Part shown: positions 16,771-25,354 of the stretch, piece after piece
Layout of the letters: each line of letters opens with the position of its first letter
How positions within the stretch are numbered: position 1 is the first letter of the stretch
Source of the DNA: Paenibacillus sp. FSL H7-0357
GTDB taxonomy: Bacteria > Bacillota > Bacilli > Paenibacillales > Paenibacillaceae
DNA length: 64,000 nt
Assembly: GCF_000758525.1 (NCBI RefSeq)
Contig: NZ_CP009241.1
Span: 6,262,001 to 6,326,000 of the forward strand
Reading direction: 5' to 3'
Program-made: the position numbers and the translations under genes
Notes under the pieces: model-generated
The model's input: only the letters and a program-made list of their open reading frames with translations
What the model was told of the DNA's origin: nothing
The model's database searches: none

Positions 16771-18254
16771 TGACCGTCACCTCTCGGGGTTTTGTTCTTG
16801 AGCCATTTTGGGGCTCCCTTGTTCTTGCGGTTCTTCTCACGTTCCGCACTGCTGCCGCGCGGTTTACCCGCAGGAGCTGCACCGCCGCGCCCGCCTGCAG
16901 CCGGGCCCGTACCGTGGTGCCCTTCGCGCCGCACTTCTCCGCCTGCGGCAGTTCCCGCCTGGCCTTGCCGCGGCAAGGCCGGTTTGATGGCCGCATCGGC
17001 CTGCACAGCCGATGTCCTTACAGGCGGCTTGCCGCTGCGCGGTGCGGCGCCTTCCTTGCGCGGGGTGGCACTTTCCCCGCGCCCGCGTTCGCCGCCGCCC
17101 AGCGGGCTGCGGGCTTCATCAGCCGCCATAACCTTGCCGGCGACCATTTCCTTCTCCTCAAGCGTGATATTCAGCTCTCGGGCGAATTTGCGCATAATGA
17201 ACGTCTGCTGCTCCGTTACAATGGAGACCGACAGTCCGCGGCGTCCCATACGTCCCGTACGCCCTGCCCGGTGCACATAATGCTCCGAGTCAAACGCCGG
17301 ATCAAAGCTCACTACCAGCGTCAGATTCTCAATATCCAGGCCCCGGGCTGCCACATCGCTCGCCACCAGGACGCGGAACTTGCCGTCACGGAACCGGGTA
17401 AGTACGTTGCTGCGTGTCACCTTGTCTGCATCCCCATAGATCGCCGCTGCCGTAAGCCCAAGATGGTTCAGCTTTGCTTCCACCTCGGCAATGTCCTCGG
17501 TAGCATTCACGAACACTATCGCCCGCTGCGGGTTGTAATGGCGGATGACCCGGCGCAGCATATCAATCTTGTTCCGTTCCTCTGCCACCACATAGTGATG
17601 CTCAAGACTCTGTGCCGTCATCACTCCAGGATCAATGCCGACCTCAGCCGGGTTCTTCATCTCCCGTGCGGCCAGCGCCTGGGTCTCCGGTCCGATGGTC
17701 GCTGACAGCATGACCAATTGGCGCGTGCGCAGCGCGCTGCTGACGATCTTCGCCACTTCACCGGCTCCGCTGAGCTGGAACATCTGGTCCGCCTCATCGA
17801 TGATGATCGTGCTGACCTCATGCATTTTCAGCTTGCGGAGGCCGATCAGCTCCCGCACGCGTCCAGGGGTGCCCACTACGAGCTGGGGATGCTCGCGCAG
17901 CTTGTCAATCTGGCGTTTGATCGCCGCTCCGCCGATCAGGCCCATCGCCTTGATCCCCCGGTGGGCCCCATAGCGCTCGGCCTCACGGAGGATTTGCATC
18001 GCCAGCTCCTGGGTTGGTGCCAGCACCACCTTTTGGACTACCCGGTGCTCCGGGTTAATCCCTTGAATCAGCGGCAGCAGGTACGCCAAGGTTTTGCCGG
18101 TACCTGTCTGGGAAGCGGCCAGCACATCTCTCCCCTCCAGCAGAAGCGGGATCGTCTGCTCCTGTACCGGAGATGGATCAGTAATGCCGAATTCCGACAG
18201 CCTGGCAACAAGGTCGTCCTGGATGCCGATGGCCGCAAAAGAAGCTTTATTCAT
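16767..18254 (-). CDS. DEAD-box RNA helicase with Gly/Arg-rich tail
   Basis: 495 residues. Helicase core at 1-375: Q motif (FGITDPSPVQEQT), motif I ASQTGTGKT, Ia APTQELA, Ib TPGR, II DEAD, III SAT, and VI HRAGRTGR. The tail from about 390 on is rich in Gly, Arg, Ala and Lys and ends PKWLKNKTPRGDGQ, typical of a non-specific RNA-binding extension. It acts on structured RNA in ribosome assembly or mRNA decay; which of the several Bacillales DEAD-box proteins it equals I cannot tell. Its stop overlaps the ecsA start, an unusual operon partner worth noting. Confidence 0.9.
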   Translation of the reverse strand: MNKASFAAIGIQDDLVARLSEFGITDPSPVQEQTIPLLLEGRDVLAASQTGTGKTLAYLLPLIQGINPEHRVVQKVVLAPTQELAMQILREAERYGAHRGIKAMGLIGGAAIKRQIDKLREHPQLVVGTPGRVRELIGLRKLKMHEVSTIIIDEADQMFQLSGAGEVAKIVSSALRTRQLVMLSATIGPETQALAAREMKNPAEVGIDPGVMTAQSLEHHYVVAEERNKIDMLRRVIRHYNPQRAIVFVNATEDIAEVEAKLNHLGLTAAAIYGDADKVTRSNVLTRFRDGKFRVLVASDVAARGLDIENLTLVVSFDPAFDSEHYVHRAGRTGRMGRRGLSVSIVTEQQTFIMRKFARELNITLEEKEMVAGKVMAADEARSPLGGGERGRGESATPRKEGAAPRSGKPPVRTSAVQADAAIKPALPRQGQAGTAAGGEVRREGHHGTGPAAGGRGGAAPAGKPRGSSAEREKNRKNKGAPKWLKNKTPRGDGQ

Positions 18255-18302
18255 AAGTGTAATTCATCCTTTTCGCTTAAGTTAATATCTTCATTATATG
18301 CC

Positions 18303-18335
18303 AAAAAGGCCTCTCCACCAAATGGAAGGCCGTTT
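18303..18335 (-). terminator. Terminator after the SDR gene
   Basis: Read on the minus strand: GGCCT...AGGCC stem followed by TTTTT; it separates the SDR gene from the helicase operon. Confidence 0.65.
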
Positions 18336-18426
18336 ACGCAAGGATAAGCTGTCATTAGCGCAGGCTAGACCTGCAAAAATGACTGCCGCCCTGCAGAATG
18401 ACGACAGACACCCGCTGATGAAACCT

Positions 18427-19203
18427 TTATTTTCTGTTCATAACGTTATAGGTCAGCTTATCCGCCAGCCGTGGAAACAAAGCATACAGCCGGATGCCGA
18501 AGCCCGCCAGACCGGGCAGATCTACTTCCTCTTTGCCTTTCTCCATCAGCTTGACGATCTTGGAGGACACATGCTGCGGAGTCATCATCATCCGGGCTAC
18601 ACTTTTCTCGTATTTGCCTGATGGATCAGCCGTTTTGAAAAAGTCGGTGGCAATCGGCCCCGGGTTCACCGCCGAAACGATAATCCCGCTCTTCCGGAGT
18701 TCCTGGCGAAGCGCATTCGTGAAACCGAGAACCGCATGTTTGGTTGCTGTATAAGCAACAGCACGGGCTGTACCAATCTTGCCGGCCATGGAGGCCACAT
18801 TGACAATCTGCCCGCTTCCCCGCTGCAGCATATGCGGAACTACAGCCTTCGTACAACGTACAATGCCCATATAGTTTACATCCATCATATCATCGAATTC
18901 ATGGGGTTCCATCTCGGTAAAACCGGCGAATTTGCCGTATCCGGCGTTGTTAAGCAGAATATCGATCCTGCCGTACACCGCCAGAATTTCGCCAAAGGTC
19001 CGCTCCACTTCCGCCTCATCTCTGACATCGCAGGTGTACAGTCCAAAAACGCCCGGAATACCGGCCGCCGTTTCTTTCAGTTTATCTTCCGAACGGGCCA
19101 GAAGAATAGGGACAGCCCCACGCTTGCTGAGCATTTGCGCTGTCAGCGCCCCGATCCCGCTTGAAGCCCCTGTTATGACAACAATCTTGTCTTTAAGTTG
19201 CAT
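18427..19203 (-). CDS. Short-chain dehydrogenase/reductase
   Basis: A 258-residue classical SDR oxidoreductase. The cofactor motif GASSGIG is at 12-18, the structural NNAG near 86-90, catalytic Ser follows VNVASMAG, and the catalytic pair is YTATK. The positively charged residue after strand 2 (LLARSEDKL) suggests NADP(H). The C-terminal 40 residues extend beyond the core, as in the DltE/YqjQ-like group. Substrate unknown. ATG at 19203 preceded by GGGAGCTGAAG. Confidence 0.88.
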   Translation of the reverse strand: MQLKDKIVVITGASSGIGALTAQMLSKRGAVPILLARSEDKLKETAAGIPGVFGLYTCDVRDEAEVERTFGEILAVYGRIDILLNNAGYGKFAGFTEMEPHEFDDMMDVNYMGIVRCTKAVVPHMLQRGSGQIVNVASMAGKIGTARAVAYTATKHAVLGFTNALRQELRKSGIIVSAVNPGPIATDFFKTADPSGKYEKSVARMMMTPQHVSSKIVKLMEKGKEEVDLPGLAGFGIRLYALFPRLADKLTYNVMNRK

Positions 19204-19230
19204 GAAAATCTTCAGCTCCCAACTGTCCGC

Positions 19231-19686
19231 CTAAGAGATCATCACTTGAATATCGAGTTCGCCGATGCCTTCCATCAAGAGCGGGATGCTCAGTGCTCTG
19301 CGCGGCAGTACGGACATGCTCTCACTCTTCATTAGCTTCGGCGGAGTAATATCCACAGTTACACCTTGGTTGGAAAGAATCGTACTGGCATTGCCGCTGA
19401 TCATGTTGCCCAGTTCCGAAATCGCGCTCTGCCCCATCTCGTCCATCTCTGTAATCACGTAACCGCCCATCATGGCCGATACCATTTTCAGTGCAACCTG
19501 CTCTGCAATCCCAAAGATAATATTTCCGCTTAATTGGCCCGTCATCCCCACTTGAATCCATATATGATTATCGATCAGTTCAATTTCCTTAATGCCCAGA
19601 TTACCGGTGGATGGCGAGACTTGTATAACCTGCTCAATTACAATGCGTGCAGACTCTAAAAACGGATTAATTACTTCTGCTTTCAT
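19231..19686 (-). CDS. cheX: Chemotaxis phosphatase CheX
   Basis: 151 residues, the usual CheX size. The catalytic E-xx-N motif is visible in ISELGNMISGNAS near 89-101. CheX dephosphorylates CheY-P and so resets the flagellar motor signal; it works in the cytoplasm as a dimer. It is not within a che operon here but has its own sigma-D-type promoter 77 bases upstream, which fits co-expression with the flagellar genes. A GGGGGG stretch lies 10 bases before the ATG. Confidence 0.87.
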   Translation of the reverse strand: MKAEVINPFLESARIVIEQVIQVSPSTGNLGIKEIELIDNHIWIQVGMTGQLSGNIIFGIAEQVALKMVSAMMGGYVITEMDEMGQSAISELGNMISGNASTILSNQGVTVDITPPKLMKSESMSVLPRRALSIPLLMEGIGELDIQVMIS

Positions 19687-19762
19687 TAAGATGTGTCCCC
19701 CCTCTACCAGTCTTTAGTCATATACCGAAAGTCCTATTCAATAATTTATAATTATACTTCAT

Positions 19763-19789
19763 ATATCGGCATTATTCATCAAAAATTAA
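19763..19789 (-). promoter_or_regulatory. Sigma-D (flagellar) type promoter of cheX
   Basis: Minus strand: TTAA, 15 bases, GCCGATAT. The -10 matches 7 of 8 consensus bases and the spacing is exact; cheX starts 77 bases downstream of the -10. Confidence 0.7.
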
Positions 19790-19930
19790 TGGGGGTGTCG
19801 AAGGAAATCACAAGTTAGTTTGCCTGGCAACATTGCTCTGCCGGAAGGAATCTCCTATAATTTAATCAAATGCCAACAACCGGTGTAAGATATAACTGCA
19901 TATCCACATTCAATCCGGCTATGGACCGAA

Positions 19931-20065
19931 ATGAATTCCTGCATTTATTGCGGAGACCCGGGCACCTATAAAAGTCTTATTGATCAGGCACCAACCAGCT
20001 ATGCCGTCCCGGGAAAATCGTCCGTTGTTCCCATTACAGGGCGAAGCGGCAGCATTATTCGGTAG
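19931..20065 (+). CDS. Possible 44-residue protein with CxxC, upstream of LysR gene
   Basis: An ATG-to-TAG frame coding for a short protein that begins MNSCIYCGDPGTYKSLID and ends GRSGSIIR. One CxxC pair could bind metal or be redox active. The ribosome site is weak (GGACCGAA). It ends 20 bases before the LysR-type gene, so it might be a leader peptide, a small gene, or chance. I do not recognise it. The rest of the region 19690-20085 holds the cheX promoter and nothing else I can name. Confidence 0.3.
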   Translation: MNSCIYCGDPGTYKSLIDQAPTSYAVPGKSSVVPITGRSGSIIR

Positions 20066-20085
20066 TCAAAAAGGGGGGCAAGTCC

Positions 20086-20988
20086 ATGAACATCAGCCAG
20101 CTCGAAACGCTGATTACGATCTCCAAAACGATGAGCTTCCGCAAGGCAGGTGAGTTGCTTAACCTGACCCAGCCGGCAGTTTCGGCACAAATCAAAAGTC
20201 TGGAAGAAGAGTTCAAAACTCAGCTCGTTGACCGTAACCAGCCCGTTACCTTGACGGACAGAGGCAAAGTGTTCCTTACGCATGCAGAGCAGATCGTGAG
20301 TATTGTCGAAGAGCTTAAGCAGCGCCTTGCGGATCTTGATGAGAATCCCCAAGGGCATATTATTCTCGGAACGACCACCTCCATTGCCATTCAAATCCTG
20401 CCGCGTATCCTGTCCTATTTTCAAGACCAGTTTCCGCATATCAAAACTTCGATTTCCTCGATGTCTTCATCACAAATCTATCAGCATGTCGAAAACGGCC
20501 TGGTTGATGTCGGCATCGGTTATCTGATTGGACGGAGTCCTGCCATGACCACTTCTGTGCTGTATTATGATACTTTTGAACTGGTTGTTTCACCAAGGCA
20601 TCCTTTAGCCCAGGTCAAATCGGCCGGGATTGAAGCCCTGGGTAAAACACCGCTCATCCTCCTGTCGCCTGACACGGTCGGCCGCAAATTCGCCGATGAG
20701 GTGTTCGCAAAACACGGCATACAGCCGCAGGTCATCATGGAGCTGACCAGCAGCGAGGAGGTTAAGCGGATGGTCGAGCTTGATCTAGGCGCAGCCGTTA
20801 TCTCCAAACAGTCAGTTACGGCAGAAGTCCGCAGCGGCACACTCAAAATCGTGCCGATTATCGAACTTGAGGTCACGCATCCCGTAGGTGTCATTACCAA
20901 GTCCGGCAAATATGTCAATTCGGCCATGAGGCAATTCTTAAGTGATCTAAAGGGCATGCCCGAAACCCAATTTATCGGCTCGGAGTAG
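20086..20988 (+). CDS. LysR-family transcriptional regulator
   Basis: 300 residues: N-terminal winged helix (residues 1-60, MSFRKAGELLNLTQPAVSAQ), linker helix, and a periplasmic-binding-like effector domain from about 92. The sequence HIILGTTTSIAIQILPRIL is typical of the start of that domain. Such regulators usually act on a divergent or nearby gene; here cheX lies divergent 400 bases away and a PHP phosphatase follows, but neither is an obvious target. GGGGGG precedes the ATG. Confidence 0.9.
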   Translation: MNISQLETLITISKTMSFRKAGELLNLTQPAVSAQIKSLEEEFKTQLVDRNQPVTLTDRGKVFLTHAEQIVSIVEELKQRLADLDENPQGHIILGTTTSIAIQILPRILSYFQDQFPHIKTSISSMSSSQIYQHVENGLVDVGIGYLIGRSPAMTTSVLYYDTFELVVSPRHPLAQVKSAGIEALGKTPLILLSPDTVGRKFADEVFAKHGIQPQVIMELTSSEEVKRMVELDLGAAVISKQSVTAEVRSGTLKIVPIIELEVTHPVGVITKSGKYVNSAMRQFLSDLKGMPETQFIGSE

Positions 20989-21085
20989 AGCCTCGCAGAG
21001 CTTTGAATCCATCTGTCGAAGCTGATCCCAAAGTCCGATACTCATGAACTGTTTTCGTAAAATTTGGCCTAAAGGAGATATATCC

Positions 21086-21898
21086 ATGAAATTCGACCTA
21101 CACACCCACCATTTCCGCTGTGGCCATGCCGACGGAAGCATCAGGGACTATATTGAAGCCGGCATCAACGCCGGTCTGGGCGTCATCGGCATATCTGATC
21201 ACACTCCTTATTTCGGCAGTCCATCCGAACAGGCCTTTCCCAAAATCGCCATGGCCAAATCGGAGCTTGTCCATTACGTAGAAGAAGTGCTCTCCCTGCA
21301 GAAAGAATACGAAGGCAAAATTGATGTGCTGCTCGGTATTGAATCCGATTATTTCCCGGAACATGCCGAACTCTACCGCCAAACCCTTTCCGCTTATCCC
21401 TTTGATTACATCATTGGCTCGGTACATAGTGTCAAGGGTGTCAGCATCTTTAATAAGGGGCGCTGGAAAGGGCTTGACCGCCGGGAGAAAGCCGCGGCAA
21501 AAGCCGAATACTACCGGCTGATCTCCGAATCCGCGCGCACCGGCATGTTTCAGATTCTTGGCCATATCGATGCCATGAAAGGAAACTATCCGCAATTTTC
21601 GGAAATCTCTACGCCTGCAGAAATCGACGAATGCCTGCGCGTAATCGGCGAATGCGGCGTCGCCATCGAGATCAATACCTCCGGATGCACCAAGCTGTGC
21701 GGCGGCTGGTATCCCTCGGATGATATTCTGGCACGTGCACTGCATTACGGAGTGGAAGTCACCTTTGGCTCTGATGCGCATCTGCCGTCCCGGGTTGCTG
21801 ACCAGCGGGAGGCTGTGGTGGCGCGCCTTAAAGAAATCGGGTTCACTCACTGGGTATACTACAAACGGCGCGGGAAAATTACAGTTCCGCTGCAGTGA
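21086..21898 (+). CDS. PHP-domain histidinol-phosphatase-like protein
   Basis: 270 residues of the HisJ/PHP family, metal-dependent phosphoesterases that in the best-known case make histidinol from its phosphate. Metal ligands are visible: DLHTHHFRCGHADGS (4-18), GISDHTPYF, IIGSVHSV, ILGHIDAMK and FGSDAHLPSRV. The length fits HisJ/HisK. No other his gene is near, so the substrate is an inference. The ATG at 21086 has AAAGGAG at 8 bases; the upstream in-frame ATG at 21044 lacks a site. Confidence 0.85.
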   Translation: MKFDLHTHHFRCGHADGSIRDYIEAGINAGLGVIGISDHTPYFGSPSEQAFPKIAMAKSELVHYVEEVLSLQKEYEGKIDVLLGIESDYFPEHAELYRQTLSAYPFDYIIGSVHSVKGVSIFNKGRWKGLDRREKAAAKAEYYRLISESARTGMFQILGHIDAMKGNYPQFSEISTPAEIDECLRVIGECGVAIEINTSGCTKLCGGWYPSDDILARALHYGVEVTFGSDAHLPSRVADQREAVVARLKEIGFTHWVYYKRRGKITVPLQ

Positions 21899-21917
21899 AA
21901 CCCTGTGACTTTACAAA

Positions 21918-21988
21918 AAAATGCACCGCAGTGCTCAACGGTCGATGGACAGCATGACATCCATTACGTTAACGCTGCGGTGCATTTT
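21918..21988. terminator. Bidirectional terminator between PHP and nitroreductase genes
   Basis: AAAATGCACCGCAG and its exact complement flank a 43-base loop; A-rich on the left and T-rich on the right, so it can serve both convergent genes. Confidence 0.8.
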
Positions 21989-21995
21989 GTTATTC

Positions 21996-22745
21996 TCAGG
22001 GTTTCTGCAGATTATCACAGGTAAACCCCTGCTTCTTCAGCGTATGCTGCGCATCTCCATACTGCGGATTAAGAGCGTAGAAATGGGCGATCGTAGCGCT
22101 CCAATCCCGCTCCGTCATTTCGAGCGCTTTTAGATACCCGCGGTACGCCTGATTGTACTCCTGTATAAATCCCTTCTGATCAGGGTTATAACGCTCCTCG
22201 TGAAAAACCGCCCCCAGCGGAAGACGCGGCTTCTTTGGCAGCTCCTCGGCAGGATACCCCACGCATAAGCCGACCACCGGGAATACATACTCCGGCAAGT
22301 CCAGCAATTCAATTACGCCTGCAGTATTGCGGCGGACTCCACCGATAGGAATGATGCCCAGCCCCAGGGATTCCGCAGCGGCAACCGCACTCTCCAAAGC
22401 GATTCCCACATCCACCGCACCGACCAGCAGCGCATCCACATCGTGCACAGCCTCAAATGGCTGCCCTTCCAGCTCGGCGGCCAGCTTGGCCCGGTAAAAA
22501 TCCATGCAGAAGATCAAAAATACCGGGGCGTCGGCCACATGCTTCTGATTCCCGCTCAAGACCGATAGCTGTGCCTTTCGCTGCTGATTCTGCACAGCAA
22601 TAATGCTGACCTGCTGCCCGTTCACCCAGGATGGGGCCGATTGAGCGGCCTCAATAATCATCTGCAGCTTATCCGGCTCAACAGGCTGCGGCCCGTATTT
22701 CCGGAAAGACCGGTGATTGTTTAATGTCTTCAGCACTTCATTCAA
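21996..22745 (-). CDS. NfsA/NfrA-type nitroreductase (FMN oxidoreductase)
   Basis: 249 residues. The N-terminal FMN-binding signature NHRSFRKY (10-17) and APSWVNGQQVSIIAV are typical of the NADPH-dependent nitroreductase/flavin reductase family; VGAVDVGIALESAVAAAESL and LGIIPIGGVRR complete the core. Reduces nitro compounds, quinones or free flavin in the cytoplasm. The start is TTG at 22745: AGGAGG is 8 bases ahead and no ATG fits; the nearby ATG is out of frame. Confidence 0.88.
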   Translation of the reverse strand: MNEVLKTLNNHRSFRKYGPQPVEPDKLQMIIEAAQSAPSWVNGQQVSIIAVQNQQRKAQLSVLSGNQKHVADAPVFLIFCMDFYRAKLAAELEGQPFEAVHDVDALLVGAVDVGIALESAVAAAESLGLGIIPIGGVRRNTAGVIELLDLPEYVFPVVGLCVGYPAEELPKKPRLPLGAVFHEERYNPDQKGFIQEYNQAYRGYLKALEMTERDWSATIAHFYALNPQYGDAQHTLKKQGFTCDNLQKP

Positions 22746-22860
22746 GATTACATCCTCCTAAAATCCAGATATATAATTGTACAACCATCATATACTAACA
22801 GCTGCGGGAGCTTCCAGTCCCTGACCGCTTCCGGGTCCCCAATGGATTGGCAACGGAACA

Positions 22861-22888
22861 AAAAAAATGGACCCGAATCATCGGGTCC
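22861..22888 (-). terminator. Terminator after the GNAT gene
   Basis: Minus strand: GGGACCCGATGATTCGGGTC then C, A and a run of seven T. Confidence 0.88.
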
Positions 22889-22967
22889 CAACAGCAGTTA
22901 TATTTTCAAAAGGGGGTCATGTACTTAGTTTAACCGGACACTGTTAGAGTTTGATAACGGCATTATT

Positions 22968-23510
22968 TCATTTGTGTAACAATGTGAATACTTTCATTAC
23001 ATCGCCCGAGCCATCGGCCATCGGCATGATCCGATCCAGCGTCAGACCGTTTTTGAGCATGACCCGTTCGGACCTGAGGTTATCGCCGCGGCAGCGCCCC
23101 TCCACATGGGTCAAGCGAAGCTCCCGCATGCCGTAGCCCAGCAACAATCCAATAGCCTCCGTAGCAAGGCCCTGCCCCCACCATACAGGATCGAGCATGT
23201 AGCCTAGTACGGCTTTGCCTTCAGGACGGTTCCAGCTCTGCAGGGAGGCGGTGCCGATCAGCTCCGGTGCATCTTTGCGATAGATCCCCACATGCAGCGC
23301 GCAAGGATCGTAGGGATACAGCATACGGTTCACCAGTTGATCCAGATGGGCTGGCTGTGAACCCGCTGTACTGCGATGCAAAATGTGGCGCTGCACATCC
23401 GGGTGAGAGAGCAGCATCTTGAGCCTGTCACCTTCGGCAGGCAACATCGTCCGGAGTTCCACTACGGCTCCTTGCTGAGCCATGAATCCTGCAGTCTCGT
23501 AAGTGATCAT
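22968..23510 (-). CDS. GNAT-family N-acetyltransferase (RimJ/RimL type)
   Basis: 180 residues. The acetyl-CoA segment reads GYMLDPVWWGQGLATEAIGL, and GRCRGDNLRSERVMLKNGL is the RimJ/RimL-like C-terminal strand-helix. Members acetylate ribosomal protein N-termini or small amines; the substrate here is unknown. The ATG at 23510 follows AGAGGAG by 6 bases; the frame is open further upstream into the phosphoesterase gene, but that part is not acetyltransferase-like. Confidence 0.83.
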   Translation of the reverse strand: MITYETAGFMAQQGAVVELRTMLPAEGDRLKMLLSHPDVQRHILHRSTAGSQPAHLDQLVNRMLYPYDPCALHVGIYRKDAPELIGTASLQSWNRPEGKAVLGYMLDPVWWGQGLATEAIGLLLGYGMRELRLTHVEGRCRGDNLRSERVMLKNGLTLDRIMPMADGSGDVMKVFTLLHK

Positions 23511-23563
23511 ACGCGCTCCTCTTCCCTTGCAGCTTAATTTGGGAATTTCAGTTCTATTGCTCC

Positions 23564-24499
23564 TTACGCCCGGCGCAGCGTAATCACAGTAAGCTCCGGC
23601 CGGCATAACAGGCGAAACGGCATATAAGTCTCGCCGAAGCCTCTGTTAACATAAACCGGCATGGCTTTATTCTCTGTATGATACAGTCCGCTTATGTATT
23701 TAACTGCCCCGTATGGGGTGTAGGCTGCGCCCACAAAAGGAAGACGGATCTGTCCTCCATGGCTGTGCCCCGACAACTGCAGATCGAAGGGATAATTTTC
23801 CGCCGTGTCAGCATAATCCGGCTCATGCATCATCAGTACCGTACATGTCCCCTCTGGGATGCCTTTGAGTGCAGCTTCCGGATCGGGACGGCCATGCAGC
23901 ATGTCTTCCAGGCCAGCAACCGCCATCACTGCACCGCCTTGCTTAATAAGATATGACTGATTCCTCAGCAATGTGAACCCGGCAGACTGCAGCAGCTGCG
24001 CAAGCAATTCCGTGTTCTTATAATCATGGTTGCCGAATATCGCATATTTCCCCAGGGGGGCATGAAGTTCCGCAAGCAGCGCTACGGATTCTTTCAGGTC
24101 CTCTGCGTAGCTGTCTACAATATCCCCGGTAAAGCAAATGATATCCGGCTCTGCGGCCTCAATGTGCTTAACCAGCCGGGCCAAATCATGGGCATCCTTG
24201 TTGAAGCCCAGATGCACATCACTGAAATGAACCAGCCGGGTGCCGGCAAACGCGGAAGGGAGATTCTTCAGCGGAATGTCCAGCCTCGTGATATCAAGCC
24301 AGTTGGGTTCTCCCTGCCACACATATCCGCCGCCGAGCAGCGCGGCCCCAAACATAGTAGCCGCTCCGCGGGTCAGGAACTGGCGGCGGGTAATTTTGCG
24401 GCCGCTGCCCTTCCCGGGTGGTAGCGGAGTGTTGTAACCTCCGCCGGCAACAAGAGGTGGACCTTCATTGGGAGAACCCCCGGACGCTTTTTTATTCAT
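23564..24499 (-). CDS. Tat-exported metallophosphoesterase (YkuE-like)
   Basis: 311 residues. After an unusual 33-residue Gly/Pro-rich head comes a twin-arginine signal (KITRRQFLTRG then a hydrophobic stretch, about 35-60). The calcineurin-like core has all metal motifs: FSDVHLG, FTGDIVDS, FGNHDYKN, MMHEPDY and LSGHSHGGQ. The family acts on phosphomonoesters or lipids such as lipid A-type or UDP-linked substrates at the membrane; here the substrate is unknown. It lies upstream of the GNAT gene with a 53-base gap. Confidence 0.9.
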   Translation of the reverse strand: MNKKASGGSPNEGPPLVAGGGYNTPLPPGKGSGRKITRRQFLTRGAATMFGAALLGGGYVWQGEPNWLDITRLDIPLKNLPSAFAGTRLVHFSDVHLGFNKDAHDLARLVKHIEAAEPDIICFTGDIVDSYAEDLKESVALLAELHAPLGKYAIFGNHDYKNTELLAQLLQSAGFTLLRNQSYLIKQGGAVMAVAGLEDMLHGRPDPEAALKGIPEGTCTVLMMHEPDYADTAENYPFDLQLSGHSHGGQIRLPFVGAAYTPYGAVKYISGLYHTENKAMPVYVNRGFGETYMPFRLLCRPELTVITLRRA

Positions 24500-24559
24500 A
24501 GGGAGACCCTCCTTCCTTGCAGGAGCTTGAAATACAATCCGCTCCGCTAACTGTAAAAA

Positions 24560-25261
24560 TCACTTGATCTCATCTTTTACATCTTCTACCGCTTCGTCCA
24601 CTTCATCATCAATATCTACCTCGATGGACGCCTCAATCTCTGCTTCCGTGCCAGGGCCGAGAATCTTGCGGAACAAGCCCAGCATGGACAGGGCATAGGC
24701 TACAGTAATGAAGCTGAAGCTGATCTGCATGATGACCACGAGCCGCGAAGTATTGTCCACCGGAGCCACATCTCCATAGCCGACAGTCGTAAAGGTAGCC
24801 ACGCTGAAATATAGAAAGGTAATCAGCTGGCTGAGCAGATCATCCCCTATTCCTTTGCCCTGAAAAGAGGACTGTCCAAATAGCTTATATATGGATGTAT
24901 ATACGACTGTAAAAAAAATAATGCAGGTAAAAGCAGCAATACTGATACGGACCAGTGTCTGCTGCAGCCTGACTTCCTTGCTGTTCGATTCCTTGATTTC
25001 ATGAAAAATGAACAGAATGTAGAAAAGCACCGAGGCCAGGGCAAAGAGTAAAATCAGTCCCCTTAATCCCCGGTTGCCCGGTACGATGGAGCCCAGGTCA
25101 ATCCAGTTCAGCAAATCCTCAACCGAAATGAGCGCATAGATTAGAATGGGGGCCAGCAGCACCCCTTTTCCCATCCAGCTCAGCTTCATCCGGAAAAACC
25201 AAAACGACAGCAGTATAATCACTGCTATATTGAGGGTCCATACCCACCAAGCCATAGCCAT
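24560..25261 (-). CDS. Two-pore-domain-like potassium channel protein
   Basis: 233 residues. Hydrophobic segments at about 8-23, 32-46, 67-87 and 105-123 precede a pore loop with the K+ selectivity filter TVGYGD at 159-164 and a last helix at about 172-195. The C-terminal tail (205-233) is strongly acidic (Glu/Asp repeats) and carries no RCK domain. It should be a homotetrameric K+ channel in the plasma membrane. Two ATGs (25261 and 25255) are possible after AGGAG. Confidence 0.87.
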   Translation of the reverse strand: MAMAWWVWTLNIAVIILLSFWFFRMKLSWMGKGVLLAPILIYALISVEDLLNWIDLGSIVPGNRGLRGLILLFALASVLFYILFIFHEIKESNSKEVRLQQTLVRISIAAFTCIIFFTVVYTSIYKLFGQSSFQGKGIGDDLLSQLITFLYFSVATFTTVGYGDVAPVDNTSRLVVIMQISFSFITVAYALSMLGLFRKILGPGTEAEIEASIEVDIDDEVDEAVEDVKDEIK

Positions 25262-25354
25262 TACACTCCTGTTCTAAGGTACGGGCAATTGGTATCGGTA
25301 AGATAAGCAGCCGCTAATTCATTCCTGAGTGCGCCCGCTTTCCGTGCCGTTTGA

